Shown: positions 1 through 9,175 of the stretch, piece by piece
How the letters are laid out: each line of letters opens with the position of its first letter
Numbering within the stretch: position 1 is the first letter of the stretch
Origin: CAYPEL01 sp036479985
GTDB taxonomy: Bacteria; Pseudomonadota; Gammaproteobacteria; DSM-19610
Reading direction: 5' to 3'
DNA length: 64,000 nucleotides
Assembly (NCBI GenBank): GCA_965224815.1
Contig: CBDDAF010000003.1
Span: forward strand, 2,108,001-2,172,000
Program-made: the position numbers and the translations under genes
The notes under the pieces: generated by a model
What the model was told of the DNA's origin: nothing
Seen by the model: only the letters and a program-made list of their open reading frames with translations
Databases searched by the model: none

Positions 1-1995
1 GGCCGGATCGAGTCGGGTTCGCGCTTCTGCCATGGTTTCCTGATAGTCCGCAAATATTGAACTGACGGTGTTTGGAAAAGTATGGCCGTCAAATGGTGCA
101 CCGCCATTAAGCTGCAAGTAAGCATCCGCGCGGCCGTGCGACTCACCACTGGCAGGGTCATGGCAGCCATTACAGGTAACGACCTCACCCGGTCTGGTTT
201 GTAGCCAGTTTTGGTGGCGGCCACCAATGCGCTTACCGTCCTTATCCAGAACGCTGATTGCAAGCGGCACATTGGCAGGTACTTTGATCTTCACAGAACC
301 GTCGGGTTCTACTGGCGCATAGCCGATGATTTCACGCATTAACTGAGCGGCACTGCGGCCAAACGCAGAGTTATCAAAATCACGTGTATCGTCATCCGGT
401 ATTGCTACCGCTTTGACTACACGTATAAAACGGGCAGGACGTTCATCGGCTGTCGTTTGAACAGGGTCTGCCAGACTGGCGAGACTCGTTGCTATGCCAC
501 CAAGCGGGCTATACGTCCCAGCAAAGTCGTAAACACTCTTTATATTTAATACACCAACATTTTCATCGACCAGATTTTGAGCAAGTTCGACGCCACCCTG
601 TTTATCGGTAATGACGTTCGGTAGTGGGCGCGGCTGTGCAGCTGACACATCGGAGTACATGAAGCCTTCTTGAGGAATGAATATCGGTAATTGCGTGCCA
701 CTATCCATGTCATAGAGGAAGACTGAATACAGAGGCGGTGCTTCCTGAGCATTGGGATCGGCAAGCCGGTCTGGTGTGCAGGGAACAATCGCAGAATTTT
801 CAATGACACGGCATGGGCTCCAGCTAACGAGGGCGCGATTTGTTCCATCCAGGAATGGTTTGGCAGAATTGAAACGGCCGCCGGGTGAAGGTGCCATATC
901 GGTCTGTATATCCGTCACTGATGCTGATGCCTGGGCTGGACCAACCATGCCAGCACTGGCTATGGTTGCCTGCGTATTCTCAACAAAGTTATTGGTATCG
1001 ATTTGAATAATATCCCCGCCCTGATGTGTGCTGGTGTAGGGTTTTAACAGTGTCAATATGTTGCCGTCTGACAGTACCTGTGGTTGCAGAAACTGAATAT
1101 CCACATTTGGATTAGTGCCAGTGTCGTGGCTGTTCACACCATAGAGCAGTTGCAGATTGGTGCCGTCCGGATTCATTTTGTACAAGCTCATCCGGTCACG
1201 GTTACCCATATTATCCCAACGGCTGAAAACAACTTCACCGCTGTCAAGAACGGTAGGATCAAGATCGTTACTTTGATTAAAGCTGACCTGGTTAATAGTT
1301 TGTCCGTCTGCACTCATTACATGTAATAAGAATGCATGTTCATTCCGGTCTTCATCGAGGGCCGGGAATTGTGGTTTACCTTCATCCACCAGGATGGCTC
1401 TGGACAGTTGCTGCCGTGTGGATGAAAAAATGATTCGCCCATCTGGTAAGTAATGCGGTGTTATATCGTGTCCTTTTTCAGCAGAAAGATCGGAGGCAAT
1501 CACGCGCGTCAAAGTGTCAGTGGCAATTTCGTATTCCCAGATATCCCAGGTTTCTTCAAATAAATTGGTGTCGTCTTCCGGCATCCGCATGGCAAAAACC
1601 AGTTTGCTGCCATCAAAAGATGTTTCAACATCCTTAATGTCAGCCAGGCCACCGGTAAAGCTGAAAGTCACATTACGTTCATTGGCGCTTGGCGATGCAA
1701 GATCACGGAAGAAAAGATCAGCGCCAGGATTGAATGCAACAGGTTCACGAACATCGGCATCATCCATATCTGGCACAGCGCGTTTTACATATGCAATACC
1801 GAAATCCTGTACTAATGGATCAAGGCCACCCGATGAAGAGGTGCTAGCACCTCCGCCACAACCTGAAAGCAATGCTACCGTCAGGACTGAAGAGAGAGTA
1901 ATCAGTTGTTTTGTACGATGCCCGGCTTGCTCAAGCGGACGCTTAAAATACATTGGCAATTGTTTTTTCTTCATCGGTTTATCCAGTCTGGCCAT
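1..1995 (-). CDS. Exported lipoprotein with TolB-like propeller and CxxCH motif (C-terminus outside window)
   Basis: The reading frame is open from an ATG at 1995 to the left edge, about 665 codons, so the C-terminus is missing. Near residue 45 there is a lipobox (LLSGC followed by GGG), which predicts an outer-membrane-type lipoprotein. The middle contains segments such as DGSKLVFAMR and LPDGRIIFSS, typical of PD40/TolB-like beta-propeller strands. A CNGCH motif encoded near 161-175 predicts one covalently bound c-type heme. This combination resembles the hydrazine-synthase-alpha-like family found in many bacteria without anammox, but no such activity is implied. A second ATG at 1974 and a third at 1953 are possible starts. 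The gene is divergent from three further exported proteins, two of which also carry CxxCH motifs, so a common extracytoplasmic redox or binding role is an inference only. Confidence 0.8.
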   Translation of the reverse strand, partial: MARLDKPMKKKQLPMYFKRPLEQAGHRTKQLITLSSVLTVALLSGCGGGASTSSSGGLDPLVQDFGIAYVKRAVPDMDDADVREPVAFNPGADLFFRDLASPSANERNVTFSFTGGLADIKDVETSFDGSKLVFAMRMPEDDTNLFEETWDIWEYEIATDTLTRVIASDLSAEKGHDITPHYLPDGRIIFSSTRQQLSRAILVDEGKPQFPALDEDRNEHAFLLHVMSADGQTINQVSFNQSNDLDPTVLDSGEVVFSRWDNMGNRDRMSLYKMNPDGTNLQLLYGVNSHDTGTNPNVDIQFLQPQVLSDGNILTLLKPYTSTHQGGDIIQIDTNNFVENTQATIASAGMVGPAQASASVTDIQTDMAPSPGGRFNSAKPFLDGTNRALVSWSPCRVIENSAIVPCTPDRLADPNAQEAPPLYSVFLYDMDSGTQLPIFIPQEGFMYSDVSAAQPRPLPNVITDKQGGVELAQNLVDENVGVLNIKSVYDFAGTYSPLGGIATSLASLADPVQTTADERPARFIRVVKAVAIPDDDTRDFDNSAFGRSAAQLMREIIGYAPVEPDGSVKIKVPANVPLAISVLDKDGKRIGGRHQNWLQTRPGEVVTCNGCHDPASGESHGRADAYLQLNGGAPFDGHTFPNTVSSIFADYQETMAEARTRLDPA

Positions 1996-2455
1996 CGGTC
2001 TTAGTAAAATATGTAAATGCTATTCCGGTTAATTAGCGGCAGCACCCCTTGTGTACTTGTGCGTAACTTCTCAAATGCATAACAAAGTTGCCAGAAATTT
2101 ACTGGCCCATTGGAAAATGACGACAGTGTTTCTATCTGGCGACAGTAAAATACATTTATTGTCATGCTACTTTGCTGAGTGTCTTGCACTATAAAACGAC
2201 CCGTTAGTTGAATCTGAGAACCTGTTCACAGAAATTTAACACCCGCTGTAGTCCTATTAGTACCCACTAACCACCTGTTTTAAGAAACATAAATAAATGA
2301 CGGTGAAAAAATACAGAAGCGTATGAGAAAACTGTGAAACCAATCACAGATTCAACCTCAACGTTTACCTAGGATGGGCCGTAACGAATGGAAAATCTAT
2401 GGACTAGTTTTTGCAATGCCCGGCGAGGAGATGCCTAAGTAACAGGTAACCCGGT
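1996..2455. promoter_or_regulatory. Divergent intergenic region
   Basis: This 460-base gap separates the leftward lipoprotein gene from the rightward exported-protein genes and must hold promoters for both. It is AT-rich in 2260-2340. I see no convincing operator, terminator, RNA gene or repeat of the families found elsewhere in the window. Confidence 0.4.
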
Positions 2456-3709
2456 ATGAAAAAGAATTACGGGATGCAAACAATGACGAGACGCGATGTT
2501 ATGAAAAATAAATCTTACAAGATCAGTATTGGCCGTATCAGTGCAGTGACACTGGCGGTTGTTATGGCGTGTTCATCTGGATATGTTAATGCAGGCGCGC
2601 GCGAACAGGCTAAACGCATGCATGACCGATTGACTGGTGTTTCACCTAGTCCAGCTGTTTTAGATTCAATAGAAGCTGAATTAAATAACAACGGCGCTGA
2701 GTCTGCAGCACAAATGATTATGGACCCTGTGCAAAACCCGCAGGCCAAAAACTTTTATAACGTCACTTTAAAAAACTTTGCAATGCCCTGGACCAATCGT
2801 GATCAGTCAGTGTTTGAACCATTAAATGATTATGTTGCAACGGTTATAGGTATGGTTCGTGATAATGAGCCGTTTGACCAGGTGCTGTATGGCGACATTG
2901 TTTATGTGGGGCAGAGTGCCGGAGTTCCGGCTTTTTCAAACAGTAATAATAATCACTATGAGTTCCTTGAAGATAACGGACTGGATCTGAATCAGGTTCT
3001 GGTTCAACAGCCACAATCATCACTGAATGGACTGCCTTCGAGTGCAACAGCAGGCGTCATGACATCACGCGCGGCATCACGTGCCTTCTTTATTGATGGC
3101 ACCAACCGAGCCATGTTTCGTTTCACTATATTGAATCATTTGTGCCATGACATGGAACAAATGAAAGATAACAGCCGTGCAACTGATCGCATCCGTCAGG
3201 ATGTATCACGCAGTCCGGGTGGGGATAGTCGGGTGTTTCTGAATAACTGTGCTAGTTGTCACACTGGTATGGATCCTATGGCGCAGTCATTTGCCTATTA
3301 CAACTTCCAGTATCCGGCAGGTAATGAGGATGCGGGGCAACTGGAATATACCCCCGGCAGTGTGCAGCCCAAATATCATATCAATGAAGATAATTTCAAA
3401 TACGGTTACGTTACACCCGACGATCATTGGGATAACTATTGGCGGGTTGGTGTGAGGTCTGATCTAGGCTGGAGTTCATCGCTGTCTGGTAGTGGCGATG
3501 GTGCGAAGTCAATGGGCCAGGAACTGGCAAACAGTGATGCATTTGCAAATTGTCAGGTAAAGAAAGTCTTTAAAGCAGTCTGTTTGCGTGAGCCGACAGC
3601 TACAGATGAGACCAAAGCCATGAGTATGGCGACGTCATTTAAATCTGGTTACAACTTGAAAACTGTATTTGCTCAGGCAGCTGACCACTGCAGGGGGATT
3701 GAGGAATGA
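2456..3709 (+). CDS. Periplasmic protein with one CxxCH heme site, unknown function
   Basis: The product is up to 417 residues. A signal peptide is visible after the basic stretch MKNKSYKIS, with a hydrophobic core TLAVVMAC and a likely cleavage after VNA. A single CASCH motif lies near residue 265 within NNCASCHTGMDPM, resembling the heme-binding C-terminal domains of DUF1588/DUF1585-type cytochromes. Two starts are plausible: 2456 and the in-frame ATG at 2504, which gives a more ordinary signal peptide; neither has a strong Shine-Dalgarno sequence. The stop overlaps the next start by 4 bases (ATGA), which indicates translational coupling. I do not recognise a described function. Confidence 0.75.
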   Translation: MKKNYGMQTMTRRDVMKNKSYKISIGRISAVTLAVVMACSSGYVNAGAREQAKRMHDRLTGVSPSPAVLDSIEAELNNNGAESAAQMIMDPVQNPQAKNFYNVTLKNFAMPWTNRDQSVFEPLNDYVATVIGMVRDNEPFDQVLYGDIVYVGQSAGVPAFSNSNNNHYEFLEDNGLDLNQVLVQQPQSSLNGLPSSATAGVMTSRAASRAFFIDGTNRAMFRFTILNHLCHDMEQMKDNSRATDRIRQDVSRSPGGDSRVFLNNCASCHTGMDPMAQSFAYYNFQYPAGNEDAGQLEYTPGSVQPKYHINEDNFKYGYVTPDDHWDNYWRVGVRSDLGWSSSLSGSGDGAKSMGQELANSDAFANCQVKKVFKAVCLREPTATDETKAMSMATSFKSGYNLKTVFAQAADHCRGIEE

Positions 3710-6228
3710 AAATCATGATAAAAAATCTCAATGTAACTCTATTGATTTCAGCGACAGTCTTGTTTGGACTGTCCGGTTGTGGCGGTGGTGCTTCAACTAC
3801 AGCAAATCCCAATACGACAACGGTAAGCCCTTCGAACTACAGCGGACCCGTACCAGCAACGGCTGATGTTCAGTCATTTAAATTAAATGTCTGGGATAAT
3901 CTTAGTGCAAGTAACCGATGTGGTGGGTGTCACGTGGAAGGTGATCAGGCGCCGGAATTTGTTCGCCATGATGATATTAATACAGCCTATACGTCTGCCA
4001 ATAGCATTGTTGATTTAATTTCGCCACAAGATTCACGCATGGTCACCAAGGTGGCCGGTGGACATAACTGCTGGCTGTCAAGTGATCAGGCTTGTGCTGA
4101 TGTGATACAGGCCTATATCGAAGGTTGGGCAGGTGGTGTGACAGGTGGTTCAAGGGCCATTCAACTGGCTATTCCGACTATCAAGGATCCAGGCGCGACC
4201 AAACAATTTCCAGATTCGCCTGCTGGTTTTAACGAAATATATGATCATTTAACGAGTGAAGCACAATGCTTTAACTGTCATCGAAGTGAAGCAGGTGCAC
4301 CACAGGCGCCATTCTTTGCCGCATCAACAATTGCTGAGTCCTATGAGGCGGCGAAATCAAAGATTGATCTTAATAATCCAGCCGATTCCCGCCTGGTTGT
4401 ACGTTTACGTGACGAGTTCCATAACTGTTGGTCCGGTAGTACATCTGCTGCCTGTGGATTAGATGCTGACGAAATGCAAGCATTGATAGCAGCTTATGCA
4501 GGAAACATACAGCCGGATACAATCGATTCAAGTCTTGTTATCAGTAAAGCCCTGGGTATTGGTGATGGGGTTGTTGCTTCAGGCGGCAGTCGTCACGAAG
4601 CTAATCAGATTGCTTTGTACGAATTTAAAACTGGTTCAGGTGATAAGGCATTTGACACGAGTGGTCTCGAACCATCCATGCACCTGAGTCTGAATGGTTC
4701 AGAAAATACAGATTTTGAATGGGTCGGTGGCTATGGCATCAAGTTAAATACCGGTGCTGCGAAAGCGCAAGCATCTACCTCCTCTAGTGTAAAAATGCAC
4801 GACCTGATAAAAGCAACGGGTGAATACACCATCGAAGCCTGGGTAACTCCTGCAAATGTGACTCAGGAAAATGCCTATATTGCCAGTTATTCTGCAGGTA
4901 CAGCGGCGCGTAATTTTACGCTCGGCCAGACCATGTATAACTATGATTTCTATAACCGCAGCAGCAACTCTGATGCAAATGGTGATCCATTACTGTCGAC
5001 AGATGATGACGATGAGGATCTGCAGGCATCATTGCAGCATGTTGTACTGACGTATGACCCAATTAACGGACGACGTATCTACGTTAATGGTATCGATACT
5101 AATCTGGATGCAAACCCGAACCCAGACGATGTGCTTCCTGGAAATCTGAACGATTGGGATAACAGTTTTGCCTTTGTGCTGGGTAATGAAGTTTCCGGTG
5201 ATCGTCAGTGGCAGGGTGTGATACGGCTTGTAGCAGTGCACAACCGTGCTTTAACACCAGAACAGATCAACCAGAACTTTGCGGTCGGTGTCGGTCAGAA
5301 ATTCTTCCTGCTGTTTGCGGTGACGCACTTGGTTGATGCTGGTTTTGATCCGGTAAATGATACGCATCATGCTTTCATCATGTTCGAAGTCAGTCAATTT
5401 GATAGTTACAGCTATTTGTTTAATCAACCAACCTTTATCAGCCTGGATGATACCTATGCACCATCAAATATTCCGATTGAGAAAATGCGCATCGGTATCA
5501 ATGGTAAGGAAGCAATTGTTGGGCAGTCTTATCGAAACCTGATGACTACACTCGGTGGTAGCAGCTACACGGTTGAAAGCGGACAACTCTTATCGCCAGT
5601 CGGAACCATCATTGGGCTTGAGAATGGCGCTACATCAGATGAGTTCTTCCTGACCTTTGAAAACATAGGTGGAAATCAGAATGTTGTGGTTGAAGGAACA
5701 TTGCAACCCAAATCTATGGCTATATCATCCGATAGTTTTGCTGACATTGGACTGCGTACCTTTGATGAAGTTAATGCGACTATGGCAGAAATGACAGGTG
5801 TTGATTCTCAGGTGGTGAAATCAACCTTTGATGTGCTACGCCAGCAACTGCCTTCTGTCGAAACCATAGAAGGATTTTTACCAGCTCACCAAATGGGTGT
5901 TGCACAACTGGCAATCGCTTATTGTGATGCACTGGTTGAAGACGCTGCGCTAAGGGACAGTGTTTTTGGTGTAATCAACTACAACAACTTCAATAGCCAG
6001 ATTGGACAGGTGACTGATGCGCTGTTTAATCAGATGGTAGGTATTGATAACGTAGGTACTGCCGTCAGTAGCGCACAGTCGCATGCCGAACTTTCTACTG
6101 AGTTAACAAGTTTAAGCGGTAAGTTATGTACAGCAACGGCGCCTTGTAACAATACGCAGCGTTCCAGTGCGGTACTTAAAGCAATGTGTGCGTCAGTAAT
6201 TGGCAGCGCAAACATGATGGTTCAGTAA
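3706..6228 (+). CDS. LamG-domain lipoprotein with two CxxCH heme motifs
   Basis: This is an 840-residue exported protein with a lipobox (GLSGC followed by GGG) near residue 25. The N-terminal third has two similar modules, each with a CxxCH motif (CGGCH near residue 71, CFNCH near 188) followed by a conserved HNCW segment, so a duplicated cytochrome-like domain is likely. Near residue 370 the segment EYTIEAWVTPAN is typical of LamG/concanavalin-A-like beta-sandwich domains. The rest is unassigned. The start is coupled to the gene before by ATGA overlap and preceded by GAGG. It may be a surface protein combining ligand binding with electron transfer, but that is inference. Confidence 0.78.
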   Translation: MKIMIKNLNVTLLISATVLFGLSGCGGGASTTANPNTTTVSPSNYSGPVPATADVQSFKLNVWDNLSASNRCGGCHVEGDQAPEFVRHDDINTAYTSANSIVDLISPQDSRMVTKVAGGHNCWLSSDQACADVIQAYIEGWAGGVTGGSRAIQLAIPTIKDPGATKQFPDSPAGFNEIYDHLTSEAQCFNCHRSEAGAPQAPFFAASTIAESYEAAKSKIDLNNPADSRLVVRLRDEFHNCWSGSTSAACGLDADEMQALIAAYAGNIQPDTIDSSLVISKALGIGDGVVASGGSRHEANQIALYEFKTGSGDKAFDTSGLEPSMHLSLNGSENTDFEWVGGYGIKLNTGAAKAQASTSSSVKMHDLIKATGEYTIEAWVTPANVTQENAYIASYSAGTAARNFTLGQTMYNYDFYNRSSNSDANGDPLLSTDDDDEDLQASLQHVVLTYDPINGRRIYVNGIDTNLDANPNPDDVLPGNLNDWDNSFAFVLGNEVSGDRQWQGVIRLVAVHNRALTPEQINQNFAVGVGQKFFLLFAVTHLVDAGFDPVNDTHHAFIMFEVSQFDSYSYLFNQPTFISLDDTYAPSNIPIEKMRIGINGKEAIVGQSYRNLMTTLGGSSYTVESGQLLSPVGTIIGLENGATSDEFFLTFENIGGNQNVVVEGTLQPKSMAISSDSFADIGLRTFDEVNATMAEMTGVDSQVVKSTFDVLRQQLPSVETIEGFLPAHQMGVAQLAIAYCDALVEDAALRDSVFGVINYNNFNSQIGQVTDALFNQMVGIDNVGTAVSSAQSHAELSTELTSLSGKLCTATAPCNNTQRSSAVLKAMCASVIGSANMMVQ

Positions 6229-6259
6229 CCAGATCTAAAAATGAATTGAGGAAAGAGAG

Positions 6260-7866
6260 ATGGCCAAGCGAAAAAAACCTTTACACCCGGATGCTCCGCT
6301 CTATCACCGTAGTCATGCGCGGCCAGTATCGCGCCGGGATTTTCTGAGGCAGGGTATGGTTGCTGGTACTGGCACGCTTATAGGTGGGTTCTTATTAGGT
6401 ATGTTTGCTAATCCCAGAACGCCAATGCGGCGCTTTCGTTGGATCTTAATAATCCAGATATCTTAACCCCGGGTTAGCTCGATTAACTGTGTAGTTGGCG
6501 GACTGGTGGCGGACTTCCGCTTATTTGTTTTGATCTGGCGGGTGGTGCCAATATTGCTGGTTCAAATGTGCTAGTTGGAAGGCAGGGCAGCTCGATGTTC
6601 TGTCGACAGCGGGTTACAGCAAACTGGGCCTGCCTGGAGATATGATTCCTGGTACCACTGAAACCAATCCAACAGCAACCAGTAATGGTGATCATACTGA
6701 TTCTTCATTGGGGCTTGGGTTTCACTCTGACAGTGCCTATGCTGAGAGGTATTTTGGAAAGAGCTGGTTCCCGTATCGGTAGTATTGATGGCATAGTTAT
6801 TCCAGCACGTTCCGAAAATGATTCAGGGAATAATCCGCATAACCCTATGTATGCAATTGCAGAAGCATTGAAGCTGGCAAGTCCGGATAATCCTAAAGTT
6901 TATCCTGGTAGTGTAGTCACATTGATCGGTTCACGTAATTCAGAATCGGGTGCGAATTCAATGTCTCCTTCCATGACTATAAACCCTGAAATTCGTCCAA
7001 CCAAGGTCGATCGTCCCAGTGATGTCACGGGTATGGTTGATACCGGTGATTTGACTAGCGTTTTCAGTGAACCTGCAGACGTTGTTGCTGTTATGGAGTC
7101 AATGGTTCGCAACAGTGATAACAAGCTTACTAAAATTGATCCGAAACTTGGTGTGAATAATCAGGCTGTGCTGGATATGGTGCGCTGTGGTTATATCAAG
7201 TCAGCAGATCTGGCCGATCGATTTGCTGGTGTGCCAGTTGATCCAGCGACAGATCCAGATATTGTGGGTGCAGGTGGTATATTTTCCAGTGCGGAATTCG
7301 ACGGCGATCGGGAATTCAGAAAGACTGCCTCTGTAATGAAAATGGTGGCAAATGGATATGCTGCAACAGGTACGATTGCCATGGGTGGATACGACTATCA
7401 CACAGGGGATCGTTCAACAGGTGAAATACGCGATTTAAGAGCGGGCCGTTGTATCGGTGCCTGCCTGGAATATGCCGCACGTATAAATACACCGATCATG
7501 ATTTATGTCTACAGCGATGGTTCTGTATTTAGTAACGGGGCGGTCGATAATTCTCAGGATGGGCGTGGTAAAGGCGTCTGGACAGGTGATAACCAGTCCA
7601 CGGCATCATCCTTTATTCTTGTTTATAACCCAGGAAATCCACCACAAGTGATATTGCCCGGACGCCAGATTGGTTTCTTTAATGCGGGTGGATCTGTCGT
7701 GAATTCAAGTTCTGTTGCGGCAAATAACGTCAACTTGTTGGTTGAAACAGTTGTTCTAAACTACATGGCATTAAACGGTAACATCGGTCAGTTCGGTTCA
7801 TTGCCCTTTAACTCTTTAGGCAGTAGTCCAGCTGCTAGTTTGGTTGGTTTTAGTGCATTAAGTTAG
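6260..7866 (+). pseudogene. Tat-exported protein of unknown function, broken by several frame changes
   Basis: The start at 6260 is preceded by GAGGAAAGAGAG. The N-terminus has a twin-arginine signal (SRRDFL, Arg25-Arg26) followed by a hydrophobic glycine-rich stretch. The frame then closes at 6466. Between about 6410 and 6745 the protein can be followed only by moving between all three frames: NAAALSLDLNN, then LICFDLAGGANIAGS, then GQLDVLSTAGYSKLG, then MLRGILERA. From about 6739 one frame stays open to 7866 and gives a conserved-looking C-terminal 375 residues. At least four indels in 330 bases suggest either a decayed gene or a poor stretch of assembly. Homologues are often given misleading secretion-protein names; I would not assign a function. 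It belongs with the preceding two genes by orientation and short spacing. Confidence 0.65.
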
Positions 7867-7880
7867 TGAACTGTACAAAT

Positions 7881-7912
7881 TCTGTAGGAGCGGCTAAAGC
7901 CGCTCCTACAGA
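7881..7912. repeat. REP-like palindrome, copy 1 (short form)
   Basis: Arms TCTGTAGGAGCGGCT and its exact reverse complement are separated by 2 bases. Flanking bases at 7868-7880 and 7913-7930 resemble the outer arms of the larger element seen in the other copies. It lies in the gap between convergent genes and could act as a bidirectional transcription stop. Confidence 0.85.
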
Positions 7913-7986
7913 TTCTCGCCCATTAATCTAATGTTGCCTAGTATTTTAAGTGAGAATTTAACTCACCCAACCTATCCTATGTGCAA

Positions 7987-8688
7987 CTAGTACGCAGTAC
8001 GAGCAATCACCCAGGCATCAACCTGCCTGGCACCTGCTTTCTTTAAAGTCTTCGCAAGCTCATTCAATGTACTACCAGTAGTTAAAACATCATCGACCAG
8101 TAAGATATGTTGGTCATTAACGTCACTCGTTACAATAAAAGCACCACGTAAATTCTTGCGCCGCTGTTTAGCAGGTAGCGTCGACTGAGCTTCTGTTGCG
8201 CGAATGCGTTTACAACATTGTGTGTCGATTACAAAATCTCCGGTTTTTCTCAACGGCCTTAATACTTCCTGTGATTGATTGTAGCCGCGTTCTGCCAGAC
8301 GTTTTCTGTGGAGTGGAACCGGTATTATTCGGTCTGGTTTATTTTTCAGCTTAGTCAGATCGTCAATTAGCAGTCTGCCAAAACTCTCCAGTAAGACCAG
8401 ATCTTGCTGGAACTTGATGCGTTTAATCATGTAGTCGACCGGGTACTGGTAGGCAAACAGGGCAATGCAGTGATCAAAAGCAAAAGGTTGTGTCAGGCAG
8501 CGGCCACAGATCGAACCGGCACCAACTGGTAGAGGCAGGGCGCAGCGTTGACATGTGTGTTGTAGCCAGGGCAGGTCGTGCAAGCAATTCGCGCAGAGTT
8601 CGAGGTCATTGTGACCTGGCGTAAGACATAATCGGCAGCGAGTAGGATAGAGCCAGTTTCGAGTATTAATTAACCAGTTGTAAACCAT
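7987..8688 (-). CDS. comF: ComF family phosphoribosyltransferase-like protein
   Basis: The protein has four CxxC pairs near the N-terminus (CRLC, CANC, CQRC, CGRC), expected to bind zinc, and a PRPP-binding loop ILLVDDVLTTGSTL near the C-terminus. This is the layout of ComF, needed for DNA uptake in naturally competent bacteria and linked to single-strand DNA handling. I chose the ATG at 8688 (MVYNW) because GGAAGGA precedes it by 5 bases; an upstream in-frame ATG at 8730 lacks such a site. It is divergent from the biotin operon, a common arrangement in gammaproteobacteria. Length from this start is 233 residues, normal for the family. Confidence 0.9.
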   Translation of the reverse strand: MVYNWLINTRNWLYPTRCRLCLTPGHNDLELCANCLHDLPWLQHTCQRCALPLPVGAGSICGRCLTQPFAFDHCIALFAYQYPVDYMIKRIKFQQDLVLLESFGRLLIDDLTKLKNKPDRIIPVPLHRKRLAERGYNQSQEVLRPLRKTGDFVIDTQCCKRIRATEAQSTLPAKQRRKNLRGAFIVTSDVNDQHILLVDDVLTTGSTLNELAKTLKKAGARQVDAWVIARTAY

Positions 8689-8711
8689 TGGATTCCTTCC
8701 CAAGTTGACAG
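8678..8711. promoter_or_regulatory. Possible BirA operator with overlapping promoter for the biotin operon
   Basis: A perfect BirA half-site TTGTAAACC at 8678-8686 is followed after 16 bases by AGTTGACAG, which matches the second half-site consensus (GGTTTACAA) at 6 of 9 positions. The second half contains TTGACA at 8705-8710, a perfect -35 hexamer pointing toward the biotin genes; a weak -10 (TAGTTA) lies near 8730. The site also covers the comF start codon. BirA with bound biotinyl-AMP would repress both directions if this is real. Confidence 0.45.
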
Positions 8712-8764
8712 ATGTGCATCCTGCACGCATAGTTATTCACTGATATTACTAGAATTTGTTTCCT

Positions 8765-9175
8765 ATGTCTGAAGCTCCAGCTGCACACGCCAAGATTGCC
8801 ACGGCCAAACGTGCACGTGGTGCGGCAGCGGTTTTCAATATTGGCAACATCATCGCAATTTTGGTGCCGTTGCCACTTGGCATGTTGTGGTTTGGTATGT
8901 CCATGTTGGTCTATGCCCTGAACCGTCATCACCCGAATAAGAAGGTCGGTCATTACACCCAGAAAGCCGCGTATCGTTTTTATGGCATCACCGGTTTTTT
9001 TGTTGCAGCAGCGACTTTCATACCAGGCAATGATTGGACGTACTATTTGATTGCCTGGGCTGCGGCCGGATTTATTCTTGTGCCCTGGTCGGTATATGAC
9101 TTGATCAAAATTAGCAATGACACCTGGGTGGATACACCCATTCCGGAGCAGACCGATGAACCAATCAGCCACTAA
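8765..9175 (+). CDS. Small membrane protein of unknown function, upstream of bioB
   Basis: The product is 136 residues from the ATG at 8765 (MSEAPAAH). It has a basic N-terminal segment and about three hydrophobic stretches (around FNIGNIIAILVPLPLG, TGFFVAAATF, and YLIAWAAAGFILV), so it should be an inner-membrane protein. Its end overlaps the start of bioB by 20 bases, which places it as the first gene of the biotin transcript. I do not recognise the family. A transport role for biotin or a precursor could be guessed from position, but nothing in the sequence shows it. Confidence 0.7.
   Translation: MSEAPAAHAKIATAKRARGAAAVFNIGNIIAILVPLPLGMLWFGMSMLVYALNRHHPNKKVGHYTQKAAYRFYGITGFFVAAATFIPGNDWTYYLIAWAAAGFILVPWSVYDLIKISNDTWVDTPIPEQTDEPISH

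Noticed and set aside
1514..2032. Plus-strand frame of 172 codons
   Set aside because: It is antisense to the lipoprotein gene, which has a clear lipobox and continuous frame.
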